Origin: Multifurca ochricompacta | Lineage: Eukaryota; Basidiomycota; Agaricomycetes; Russulales; Russulaceae | Direction of reading: 5' to 3' | DNA length: 64,000 nucleotides | Assembly: GCA_022496185.1 (NCBI GenBank) | Contig: WTXG01000052.1 | Coordinates: 1-64,000, forward strand | In this document: in pieces, positions 9,772-19,047 of the stretch | Layout: every line of letters starts with the position of its first letter | Position numbering within the stretch: the stretch's first letter is position 1 | Notes under the pieces: model-generated | Seen by the model: only the letters and a program-made list of their open reading frames with translations | Told to the model about the DNA's origin: nothing | Databases searched by the model: none | Position numbers and translations under genes: made by a program

Positions 9772-10950
9772 ATGTCCTCTTCCTTCATCGCTGCCTCCGC
9801 TGCCATTGACGCTTCGCCGCCACTACTGTGGTTGTGGAAGCTTTCCCGTCCGCTCACCCCTCCACTGTCCCTCCTCCCTATCGACTACGAAGCCGCAGAA
9901 GAACGAGTTAAAAACCAGTCACCAAACCCAACGACGACTTTGACCACTCTGAAGAACCGCACCGAATGACCTCGTCGGCATGGAACAGGATGACGACGTT
10001 CCCGAATTCCCCTTCTTCACCAATAATCCGAACTCCTCATGTACTTCCCGCTCGAGATCACAATGGCGATGGAACAAAAGAGATAGCTAAGTACATCTTT
10101 TACACCAATGGAGGGATGGACGTCGCAGGCTGTATGAAGAAAGACGGACCCGTTTAGGGCCCCCGTCTATTTGGAGGAGCGGTACACTGGACGTCTCCAC
10201 CACACGATGAGTGACGAACAGCTGGGACATCTCGCGGCTGACGACCCCCGAGCATTTGCGATTGACGAAGTGTTGAACGATATGCGCCTTCCGCGTCTCA
10301 AGGCTGAAGTAATGAGACTGCGGAAGACCCTTGCACTGCGCACGACGTTGAACACCCATACAAGGATATGCGAAACAGATGACGAGGCTCACAAGAGGGA
10401 TGTTCCAAGTGGAACAAGAGTTAACGGAGATCCGGAAAAGATTAGAGAAGGGGGATGCGTACCAAACCATCGCGGAAAGGTACGCAGATACTTATGCGCG
10501 GCCCTCCACCACGATCACTAGGAGCGCACCACAACTGCTGCCAAACCGGTTTGAGATGCCGCGAATGCACGAAAACCCCCGAGGCGAGACATGCTGGCGA
10601 TGTGACAGCAAATATCACATCAGCTGGAACTGCCCCCTTAATCGCAAATGGTGTCGTCACTGCCGCAGTAACCTACACTGGAGCCGGTTTGCATCTTCCG
10701 CCGTATGGGGGTTGCCCCGACGATTGTCAACCCTTCGGGGTGGTGTGGTAAATGCCTACGCCACAATGCAGGCCATCGCGAATTAGACTGCCCAGTCTAC
10801 GACATGTGCCCCCAGTGTGGACGACGCGGCCCATATGGCTTCCTATGCACACATCAATGCGCGGCTGACGAGACGTATACCACGGAGGATCGAAACTTAG
10901 CAGACGATTATGTGGATCTGGTGCAGGATGATGATGGTGCGCGTCTCTAG
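9772..10950 (+). pseudogene. Accessory ORF3 of element A (zinc-knuckle protein), several frame breaks
   Basis: Counterpart of the gene at 1133-2343, beginning MSSSFIAASAAIDA. The coiled-coil-like section is at 10171-10490. Here it reads straight through the position of the element B stop into CWRCDSKYHISWNC. The knuckles CWRC...C, CRHC..., CGKCLRHNAGHRELDC and CPQCGRRGPYGFLC all keep their Cys/His residues. The C-terminus is acidic (ADDYVDLVQDDDG), as in element B. Frame breaks in the first half and near 10690 look like single-base gaps. See the findings for the synonymous-change pattern between copies. Confidence 0.7.
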
Positions 10951-10966
10951 CTGGGTCAGCTCGAAC

Positions 10967-10981
10967 CAGAAAGGAGGGTGA
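10967..10981 (+). other. Polypurine tract of element A
   Basis: CCAGAAAGGAGGGTGA ends directly at the 3' LTR start (10982). Element B has CCAGAAGAGGGGGTGA at the same place (about 2346-2361). This is the usual primer site for plus-strand DNA synthesis. Confidence 0.7.
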
Positions 10982-11565
10982 TGTTACGACCAGGACCTAG
11001 TCCTCCACTTTTCTTTACCATCCCCAACACGGACCCTTCCCTTCCGCCCACCCTTCACTTCCTGATCACGTCCCCATCCTGGGACCCCTCACGTGCACTA
11101 CTTCCTTCCCGTGACCGCCATTTGTACATATTGACGAGCTGTTTGTACTTGCTTATGCTTTCCCTTATCTCTTATCTCTTATCTCTAAGACCGGACACTT
11201 ACTTAATCCCTATCAGAAGCTCGGCTCTACGCCCTCCGCTTTCGTATATTTGGGCCCACATGACTCCGATATCTTATCATTAGACGCTCATTCGATTACG
11301 TATATAAGTCCGCTGTAACTACACTGTAGACTCCAGACTCGACTTATTGAATACATCGGTGCTTGTCTTCTGGACTCTCCCTTGGACGCTTTGACTCGAC
11401 CCTCTCAGTACTTCTGGTACTTTCCGCTCACCATCGTCTTAGAGAACAGCCTCTTTGACTTTGACCTCTCATATACTACTCAAAGGGGCCTTATTGGTCT
11501 CTTATCTGATTACGAACGAACGCTGTCACACAAGTTGTGTGGAACGTCCCGCACCGGACGTAACA
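10982..11565 (+). repeat. 3' LTR of element A
   Basis: 584 bp, TGTTAC to GTAACA, three bases shorter than the 5' LTR. Each difference is one base lost from a homopolymer. Followed by CCAGT, the target-site duplication. Confidence 0.93.
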
Positions 11566-11570
11566 CCAGT

Positions 11571-12469
11571 CCAGACAACTAGACGACTTTGGCTTGTACT
11601 TGACCCTCTGCCAGTCATGTGACTCCTGGCCATGTGACCCTTGGCCATGTGATCCTTGACCATGTGATCCCTGACCATGTGACTTTGGACCATGTGATCC
11701 CTGACCCTGATCACAGCATCTTCATCTGATCATTTACCCCTTTCTGATCACATGGCCCATCTGGCTTATCATTCGCTTCTCTGATTCCTGTGGGAGTATT
11801 CCCACATCCACCCTGACTCCTGTGGGACCTGTTATCTCCCCATTTACCCCTGACCCTGGTGGGAATCCTCCCACACTGATATGACTCCTGTGGGGCTGTC
11901 CCACATGATTATGCTTCTGATAAGGCTTATCCTTATCATGGACTATATTTGACATCTTATCTGCTATTGGATGATAAGGACTCTGACCCTGTTCCTGATT
12001 AGCTACAAACCAGATCCCCATACAGTATATAAGACCCTGTAGACAGTTTGTACAACCCTAGATTTGACCTCTTGGGCCTTCAGCCTAGAGATCTTAGACC
12101 CCAATACATCAGAAGCCTTTTCCCCCTTTTTTGCGTCCTTGAGATCCCTGCAGGGACCCCCATTGCCTCTGGCAATGGGTGTGTACCCTTCCTTTTGAAC
12201 CCCTTTGCCACTCCCTAAGGGCTCCAGTGCACTTGGTGTGCTTCCAGCACAGCAGCTGGGCCCTGTCCCCACTTAACAGCCTTAGGGGATTAGCTCCCTT
12301 TGGCTGGCTCATCCCATCTCCCTCTGTGCTTGATTATAGCACCAAACCTTGACCAATTCCGAAGCTAGACAGTGCCCAGAGTCTAGCCTTATTGTGCTAG
12401 GCTCGTGGCTGAGGTAATGGACCTGCGCCGACCGTGCACACCGCACAGAATGCTCCGCTGAGTGTAACA
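11571..12469 (+). mobile_element. Solo LTR, right part
   Basis: Continuation of 3720-4079 after the nested element. It contains six 15-bp tandem units with CATGTGA (11616-11705), short GTGGGA/TCCCAC inverted stretches (11780-11910) and a TATATAAG box near 12026. It ends GTGTAACA at 12469. GTTTC (12470-12474) is the TSD. No coding potential seen. Confidence 0.7.
11616..11705 (+). repeat. Six tandem 15-bp units with CATGTGA core
   Basis: Units start at 11616, 11631, 11646, 11661, 11676 and 11691. Each begins CATGTGA, followed by variants of TCCTTGAC. The CATGTG core is an E-box-like hexamer (CANNTG). Being inside an LTR upstream of its TATA box, they may be an enhancer, which is inference. Confidence 0.85.
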
Positions 12470-12607
12470 GTTTCAAAGTCTTTCCAGACGGCAGAGCCAA
12501 GTGTCTGTTGTGAAAGATTATTCTCGTCTCTGCGTTCGATGAGCTCTTCTTTGAACAGGGTCTGACTGCGGCTGGACGAAGCCACGTTGGGAGGAGACTC
12601 GACTTGA
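12470..12607 (-). pseudogene. Gag N-terminus and leader of element C
   Basis: Read from 12607 down: primer-site-like AAGTCGAGTCT, then the gag start ASSSRSQTLFKEELIERR and GSAVWKDFE, cut at 12470 by the solo LTR. It rejoins 3719 after removing one GTTTC, restoring the same frame as in element A. The first codon is GTG here too (AACGTGGC). Confidence 0.85.
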
Positions 12608-13201
12608 TGTTATGTCTGGTGTGGGATGTTCCACACGACTTGTGTGACAGCGTTCGTTCGTTATCAGATAAGGGGCCAATAAGGCTCCTTGGAGTGCGTT
12701 ATGAAAGAGTCAAAGTCAAAGAGGCTGTACTCTAAGACAATGTTGAGTGGAAAGTACCAGAAGTACTTGGGGAGATGGTCGAGTCAAAGCGTTCAAAGGG
12801 AAGTCCAGAAGACAAGCACCAATGTATTCAATAAGTCAAGTCTGAGGTCTACAATGTAGTTACAGTGGACTTATATACGTAATCGAATGAGCATCTAAAG
12901 ATAAGATAATGCAGAGTCATGTGGGCCCAAATATACGAAAGCAGAGGGCGTAAAGCCTGGCTTCTGATAGGGGATTAAGTAAGTGTCTGGTCGTAAAGAT
13001 AAGGGATAAGAGATAACGGATAAGAAACCAATCGTGAGCAAAGTAGCATAAACAAAGACAAAGCCGATCACGGGGAGGGAAGTAGGGCATGTGACGGGTC
13101 CCAGGAAGGGGACGTGATCAAGAAATGTAGGGTAGGGGGATGGGTAGGGTTGTCACTGGGGATTGTGAAGAAAAGTGGGTTGCTAGGCAGGGGTTGTAAC
13201 A
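12608..13201 (-). repeat. 5' LTR of the minus-strand gypsy element C
   Basis: 594 bp, the reverse complement of a TGTTAC...ATAACA LTR, related to the LTRs at 4080 and 2362. TATA box near 12874 in reverse; AGACTTGACTT follows it. It inserted into a hAT transposase gene: coding sequence starts directly at 13202. The expected TSD (CTAAT, 13202-13206) has its partner beyond the left edge. Confidence 0.85.
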
Positions 13202-13594
13202 CTAATGCGCCCACTGTCACCAACACTGATCCGATCACATACTGGACAGCAATGAAGGCAACAGGCCATCCACTTGCACAAATGGCTATCAACTTCCTTT
13301 CCATTCCAGGTGGGTTATTAATCACTACTTTCATTTTTGTGGTGCTGAATATACATGGCAGCAACCTCAACTGATGTTGAACGTGCATTTTCAAAAGGTG
13401 GTTTAACAGTCTCAAAAATGCGACATTCTCTCTTGGATGAGTCTATGCGAGCAGCTACAGTACTTGGGTCATGGTGTGATATTCCTGATCTTATTCCTTA
13501 CAATGATATAATAGCTGCTTTTAAGGATAAAGGGAAGCGGACAGGGAAGGCAAAGGCTATTATAGATATTATTGATGACAGTGATTCTACCTAG
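13202..13594 (+). pseudogene. hAT transposase, C-terminal dimerisation domain (truncated)
   Basis: Two exons, 13202-13309 and 13362-13594, joined across a 52-bp GT-AG intron. The product reads DPITYWTAMKATGHPLAQMA, then ATSTDVERAFSKGGLTVSKM and RHSLLDESM, the signature of the hAT C-terminal dimerisation region (conserved ERxFS, then LxxxxMxxxxxLxxW). The N-terminal catalytic part is missing because element C inserted here. Stop at 13592-13594. It is the oldest layer of the nest. Confidence 0.85.
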
Positions 13595-13739
13595 TTACAG
13601 AATATTGTAAAGTTTATATAGTCGCACTTGAATGTAATGCAAGAGTGTTGGATGGCACCTGAGAAGGATCACCCACAGAATTTTGATAAGACACTTTTTA
13701 GCTGAGGAAAGCCTCAGCAACTGCATGAAATAGATTCGA

Positions 13740-14720
13740 AGGAAGATGTACCCATGTGATGGCCATTCCCATCCTCCAAAGCGTTGGTGTTGACCCTGCA
13801 CTTGAGCCCATGACGTTCTTGCTCATTGACGTTGCTTGTTGACCGACAGACAAAAGAAAGACGTCGTTAGTGATAGGAAGGGTGGGCAGCTGTGTGAAAT
13901 GGGGACGTACCTAAGTGATGGCCATTCCCATCCTCCAAAGCATTGGCATTGACCCTGCACTTGAGCCCGTGATGTTCTTGCTCATTGATGTTGCTTGTTG
14001 ACCGACAGACAAAAGAAAGACATCGTTAGTGATAGGACAGGTGGGGCAGCTGTGTGAAACAGGGACGTACCTAAGTGATGGCCATTCCCATCCTCCAAAG
14101 CGTTGGCGTTGACCCTGCACCTGAACTTGTGACATTCTCACTCATTGACGTTGCTTGTTGACTGACAGATGAAAGAAAGACATTGTTAGTGATAGGAAGG
14201 GTGGGCAGCTGTGTGAAACAGGGATGTACCTAAGTGATGGCCATTCCCATCCTCCAAAGCGTTGGCATTGACCCTGCACCTGAACTCGTGACATTCTCAC
14301 TCATTGATGTTGCTTGTTGACTGACAAACAAAAGAATGATGTCGTTAGTGAGTGATAGGAAGGGTGGGGCGGCTGTGTGAAATGAAGACGTACCTAAGTG
14401 ATGGCCATTCCCATCCTCCAAAGTGTTGTTGTTAACCTTGTGCTTGAGCTGCTTGAGCTTATGATGTTCTTGCTCATTGATGTTGTTTGTTGAATGACAA
14501 TGAGAGGTAGAGAGGAGTTTGTCAGTGATAGGAGGGCCGGGGCAGCTGTGTGAAAGGGATGCAAATGAAGATGTACCTATATGAGGCCATTCCCATCCTC
14601 CAAAGCATCCTTAACCCTGCACTTGAGTTTGTGACATTCTTGCTCATTGATGTTGTTTGTTGACTGATGGAAAGAGAAACAAGGTCATTGGTGATAGGAG
14701 GGCCGGGGCAGCTGTTATAA
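13740..14720. repeat. Minisatellite, about six units of ~160 bp
   Basis: GGCCATTCCCATCCTCCAAAG recurs with starts near 13760, 13919, 14079, 14238, 14402 and 14585, spacing 159-183 bp. Units share GTTGACCCTGCACTTGAG, a CTCATTGATGTTGCTTGTTGA stretch, a GACAGACAAAAGAAAGA-like stretch and GTGATAGGAAGGGTGGGCAG. Divergence rises toward the right. Short reverse-strand ORFs are carried along by the repeats; I see no sign that they are genes. It sits just behind the hAT remnant and may belong to it. Confidence 0.85.
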
Positions 14721-14929
14721 CTCAATAGCAGGGGAGGGACCAGAGCCAATAAACTGTCTTTGAAGGATCACCATTGTCATGGACATTCTATAGGCATTAC
14801 TAGGAGAGATATCTGGGTTGAACTGCCTCTGAAGAAGAGCCAGAAAGTCATTGTCTGCTATCTGAGAGAAAGTGGAGGCCCAGAGTGGAAAAAAGGAGTA
14901 AGAGAGTACAAGTAAACCCGCGAGTACTT

Positions 14930-14993
14930 GGATCCACGCGAGTATAGGACTCGCGGCTCCGGGTGATCCATGGGAACATACTCGCGTGGATCC
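14930..14993. repeat. 16-bp perfect inverted repeat with 32-bp loop
   Basis: GGATCCACGCGAGTAT (14930-14945) and its exact reverse complement (14978-14993). Related CGCGAGTA/ACTCGCG motifs flank it at 14920 and 15040-15050. Possible subterminal repeats of a hAT or a foldback element; no TIR/TSD pair could be assigned. Confidence 0.75.
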
Positions 14994-16302
14994 GAATATG
15001 ACATTTTCTTATCTAACTACCCGCAAGTTCGGATCCAGGTTACTCGCGAGTGCACTCATGCTAGGCCCTATCTAGCCCTTTGGTCTGGAACATGTCTATC
15101 TACTGATACATGTGATTCTGTGCTAAAATTGGCCATGGCCCAACCTGGGCCCTTATCTAGAGCTCCACTTACCTAGAACCTTCTAGGCTGGACTCCTCTT
15201 ATCTTGATAGCAGCTCCACTTGGTCTAGAACTGTCTAGACTGTGGGGCCTCTGCTTATTGTGGTAAACACAATAGAAAGTCGACTTGTAATTCTTGAATG
15301 GCTCTTGTGCTGACTAAGCAGCATGTGACTATTACATGTGACTCGGTCACATGATCCATGTCACGACTACATTCCCATGATCACGTGTTGAGACTGCTGG
15401 GTAATCTTCCCACAGTCATGTGATCCAAAAGGGAGAAAAGAAAAGGAAAAATAAAATAGAGCCGTGACACAGAGTACCAGTACAGAGCTACCAGAGATTG
15501 GTCTGACATAAGATTGTGATCATGCATTTCAGAGATAACACAGCTGATCACAATCACTTAGATACTTAATGATCCTAATACATCTGAAAGCAGTCATGTG
15601 ACTATAATCACATCATAAACACATTGTACTTACAATTAGATTAATAGCCAATTAAGTACATGCAGATGTATATAAAAGCCTATGTAAATACACTACAGGA
15701 ATTAAGTTGCTATTGCATTATTGAAAGCATCTAAGCCTCTACACATATGAGGTGAGATAGAGTAGTAATGTAGCATCTAAAGTACAGTCTGTGCCATGCC
15801 TGTTTCTTCATAATGTGGTAGCAAGTGCTTTATCTATAGCAGATCTATGTACTATATTGGCCACTAGATTAAATGAATGCGTTTTGACTTGTGTTATCTA
15901 CACGTGATCGAAATCATGTCGAACCGCTATCCCGGAACCTCTATCTTGGTTCAACAAAATTTGCTGTTGTTTACTTTACATCACGTGATTCGTCAAACTG
16001 CTGGGTCCCATGTACCCGCGGGTTACCCGTGCAGATCCTACCTAGAGCAAGATTGTCATAGTGGAAAACCTGAGGTCTGGAATGTAATTAAGAAAGGACA
16101 AGATAAATCATCAGTCACATGTACTAGGAGGTCGTAATAGAAATGATCCGTAGCTTGATCGAGCAGTATGATCATTTACATTGCGTTACCCGCCGACTGC
16201 ATATCATATCATAACATATCCTTTTTTCTTGTATAAAAGGGTCTTCTTCTATCCAGCGTACGCGTCGTCTCGTGTCTTCTTTCTATTGACGCAAGCTCAA
16301 CT
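14994..16302. other. Decayed repeat-derived region, no gene seen
   Basis: AT-rich sequence without a supported ORF. At 15320-15440 and 15590-15610 there are seven or so CATGTG/CACATG motifs, like those in the solo LTR. A TATATAAAAG box near 15671 suggests an old LTR. TACCCGCGGGTTACCC at 16014-16029 is a strong palindrome-like motif. TATAAAAGG at 16231-16239 is the probable TATA box of the gene at 16303. Confidence 0.4.
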
Positions 16303-17326
16303 ATGTCTCTGGGAACAGCAGATCGTGTGACCTATGGCACACTATCCGGTCTCTTCACTTTTAAAGGTTTCTATGCTCTTACTTTCTCTTTCCTTTTTGG
16401 GATGTGTGAGTCGTTACACTGGTTCAAAGAATTGACTGATGGATTATGTTGTGCAGCATTGTGGCTGGCAGTATTTCAGGTTGGATATTATCCGTTATCC
16501 GTTTATTATTCTTTACGCCCCTGACGTTTTAACAGGTCTAGCGGCGTACAGAGTCCTGCGTACGTCCTCATTCATTCGAAACGTGTGTAAACGCTTCCCA
16601 ATAGCCTGTAGCCCGGCGCCTGTTTAGCATGCTTCAACAACGCAATTTTGACATCTACTTCAAAGCCAACATCTGGATCTCCCTTATTATGCTCCTCGCC
16701 TGGACTCACACTCACGCCTCGGTTATTACGCATATCGCGGATCCCACGATTCCGGAAGTCGCCCAGGCATACGCTTTGGCTCTTGTTTCCGTCTCACAGG
16801 CCTTCAACTCCATTTGGATCGGCCCGCCGTGAGCAGGTGCATGACACGGATGGCTCACACCCGTCTCACTCTGACTATGGCCTCACATAGGGTACTGGCA
16901 GCCCGATACAACGTAGGGAAAGGGGTGGGCGTTGCCAGCGACAATGCCCAAGACACCGACGTCAGTTGGTTACCACATGTTTCACGCACCCTTTTTTTAA
17001 AAAAAATAAATCCCTTGGCCCATTACTAGGTGGTAGAAAAGAAGAACATGAAGACGATCAGGGCGCACTTCACGATGCTGCACCGAGTCGGCTCGTTCGC
17101 TAACGCGTTGTCATTTTCGCTCTCACATTTCACGGGTTGTGGATCGCGAATTATGGTTTCGCTGCTTAAAGGGGACCAGGAAGAATCAACGGCTGGCACG
17201 GGCAGGGACCCTGAGTGGGTATTTTTTAGGAAGGAGGAATTGAACATACACGACAGGCGCCATGCACGCTCCCTTGTACGCGCCTTTTTTAAAAAAAATA
17301 CATTTAGGTGCGCCTTGAGGGGTTAA
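16303..17326 (+). CDS. TMEM205-like DUF4149 membrane protein, multi-exon
   Basis: Likely exons: 16303-16405, 16457-16479, 16536-16584, 16628-16828, 16889-16960, 17030-17326. The start MSLGTADRVTYGTLSGLFT, then FYALTFSFLFGM spliced to SLWLAVFQ, LAAYRVL, LQQRNFDIYF, the hydrophobic ISLIMLLAW, the segment ending FNSIWIGP and the C-terminal FTMLHRVGSFANALSF fit the fungal DUF4149/TMEM205 family of small multi-pass membrane proteins of unknown function. The 16536 junction needs one extra base to stay in frame. The RHK-type loop after GP is poorly conserved, and the tail after about 17160 is unlike the family, so the 3' end is uncertain. It is the first host gene after the transposon nest and may be decaying. 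Confidence 0.55.
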
Positions 17327-19047
17327 GAGCCCTGTACAGCCGCTACACTACCCCATCACCCGTACCTTCCCAGCCTTGGTAGGCAGGCCGTCGTGTTGGC
17401 AGTGTTGTCGGTCCTCGTATAGGAACTGGCTCTGAGCGCCGGGTTGAAGGCGTATGTCAAGGGTATCAGTGAGGTGGTTGGGCCCATAAGGCCTTCTTCC
17501 CCTGCTCCGCCCCTCTTCAGGAAAGCTTGGGCGCGCACAAGAGCTATTCCTATCCTCTTCTTTGTGCCTCAGGATTTGAGTGCATCGTCACCAGGCCAAG
17601 AAAGTGTAGCCAGCAGCTCTTTTTTTTGTCCCTGATCCACGCTGCCTTTGATCATCGTAATGAACCAATCTGACCTGAAACCCGATTAGTTGGTTAGAGG
17701 TGAGCACCCACACTTGACATTTAGTTGTTGCACATGGGTGATCTATGTGATCTGATAGGAGTCCTCCAATGCAGGGAACGCAAGTAATTGCTCATCGACT
17801 CCATTTTGGTCAACAGAAAAAAAAGGTAAACGTGCGCAGATGAATAAAAAAAAAACGATGGTGCTGGTCTAATTTTTTAAATCTTTCCGCCTTGCCTACC
17901 AATGCTGCTCCGATGACCCGACCTTCAAAGAGTGATGACGATCGCCCTTCCAAATACAGTACTTCCGCGCTGTCATGGGGCACCGGCAGCTACAACAGCG
18001 ATCTACTCGCTTTCTCCCTTTCCTGCCTGTTCCGGACTTTTGAGACCTTTCGCGATCCTGTCTTTTCTTTTAGAATTATGAGTTTGCATTTATCAAGATA
18101 GAACCGCATGACAAGGACGGCTGAAGAGGTGAAAGGTGATAATACTGTGAGACATGGTTGATAGGCATGGGCATTACCTGAAACTATTTGCGTTTTTGTG
18201 CAACAGGATGAGAGTATGCGTCAAGTCAGCCAGTATAAAAGGGGTGGTATGGGCTGAGTGATACCAAGCCGGAAAAGAGTGTGAGAAAAACTAACTAATT
18301 CAAACTAAAAAAAGGCGACGCCTCCATAGCAACGACCTCAACGCACCACCTGTCTTCGACAACCTTCGTACTCTAATTGATATATACCATTGTCTAACGC
18401 CGCAACCTGTCGCTAGACTCGAATCCCTTACTTGTACCCTTTTATTCTTTAACCTGCCCTCGCGTGAGCCCCTTAGAGCTAACTTCATTAGACCTCACGC
18501 GATATGGCCACCAACCGTAACAGATCATAGGAGGATCTTCCTGAGCGAAATTCTCGATGTGTAGTACAGGTAAAGCTCTGGGTGAGGGTTGGATGAGATT
18601 GCTTCCCAGAATTCAGGCCAGGAAAGAGTCCCTCCCCCTCTTTATTTTTTTCCTAATTTGACGGTCCCTTTTTCTTCTTTCTTTCTGGTTTTTTGCGTTG
18701 TAAACGGCCAGCGTGTGTCAATGACAACAACTTGAGCATAGTCAAAAACAATCAAGAAATCGAACAACAATTCTTTCAACTTCTTTCTCCTACAATTAAA
18801 TACATGGGCGAAGGACCATCTTTATCCAGGTTGTCTACCCCGAAATAATTTCATAACAATATCCCCTCCCTTCCCCGGCCCTTGAAATCTTCTACTGGTA
18901 TTATTCATACTAACAGTAGAAGGAGCGCAACTGATAAACAAGACAGAATACATAAAAGAAATTTTTACATCATCGTTTGGGGGATTGGTGCGTCTGTTTG
19001 TATATGTGGGAGGTGTCAACTTGTAGTACACCCGGTCTATGTTTGTT
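17327..19047. other. Intergenic, no gene recognised
   Basis: No conserved ORF, tRNA or repeat could be supported. TATAAAAGGGG at 18233-18243 looks like a TATA box, but no coding sequence follows. The right end is 3' flank of the hexokinase gene. Confidence 0.5.

Larger units (their letters stand above)
4080..11565 (+). mobile_element. Complete Ty3/gypsy chromovirus (element A), 7486 bp
   Basis: Flanked by a perfect 5-bp TSD CCAGT (4075-4079 and 11566-11570). Order: 5' LTR 4080-4666, primer site, gag, protease, reverse transcriptase, RNase H, integrase with chromodomain, ORF3, purine tract, 3' LTR 10982-11565. PR-RT-RH-IN order with a chromodomain places it among the chromoviruses; the predicted self-priming site resembles Tf1. 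The two LTRs differ only by three single-base gaps in homopolymers, so insertion is very recent. The reading frame nevertheless breaks at least ten times, always by a step equivalent to one missing base. I think most of these breaks are consensus errors and the element may be intact. Confidence 0.92.

Noticed and set aside
13740..14720. CRISPR-like array
   Set aside because: Units are ~160 bp tandem repeats with diverged linkers in a fungal genome; no short direct repeat/spacer pattern.
13595..14749. Several short reverse-strand ORFs in tandem
   Set aside because: They repeat with the minisatellite period and share its sequence; no start context, splice sites or known motif.
17660..17740. 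tRNA-like D-arm (TAGTTGGTTAGAG)
   Set aside because: No T-arm box, no anticodon stem and no acceptor pairing follow within tRNA distance.
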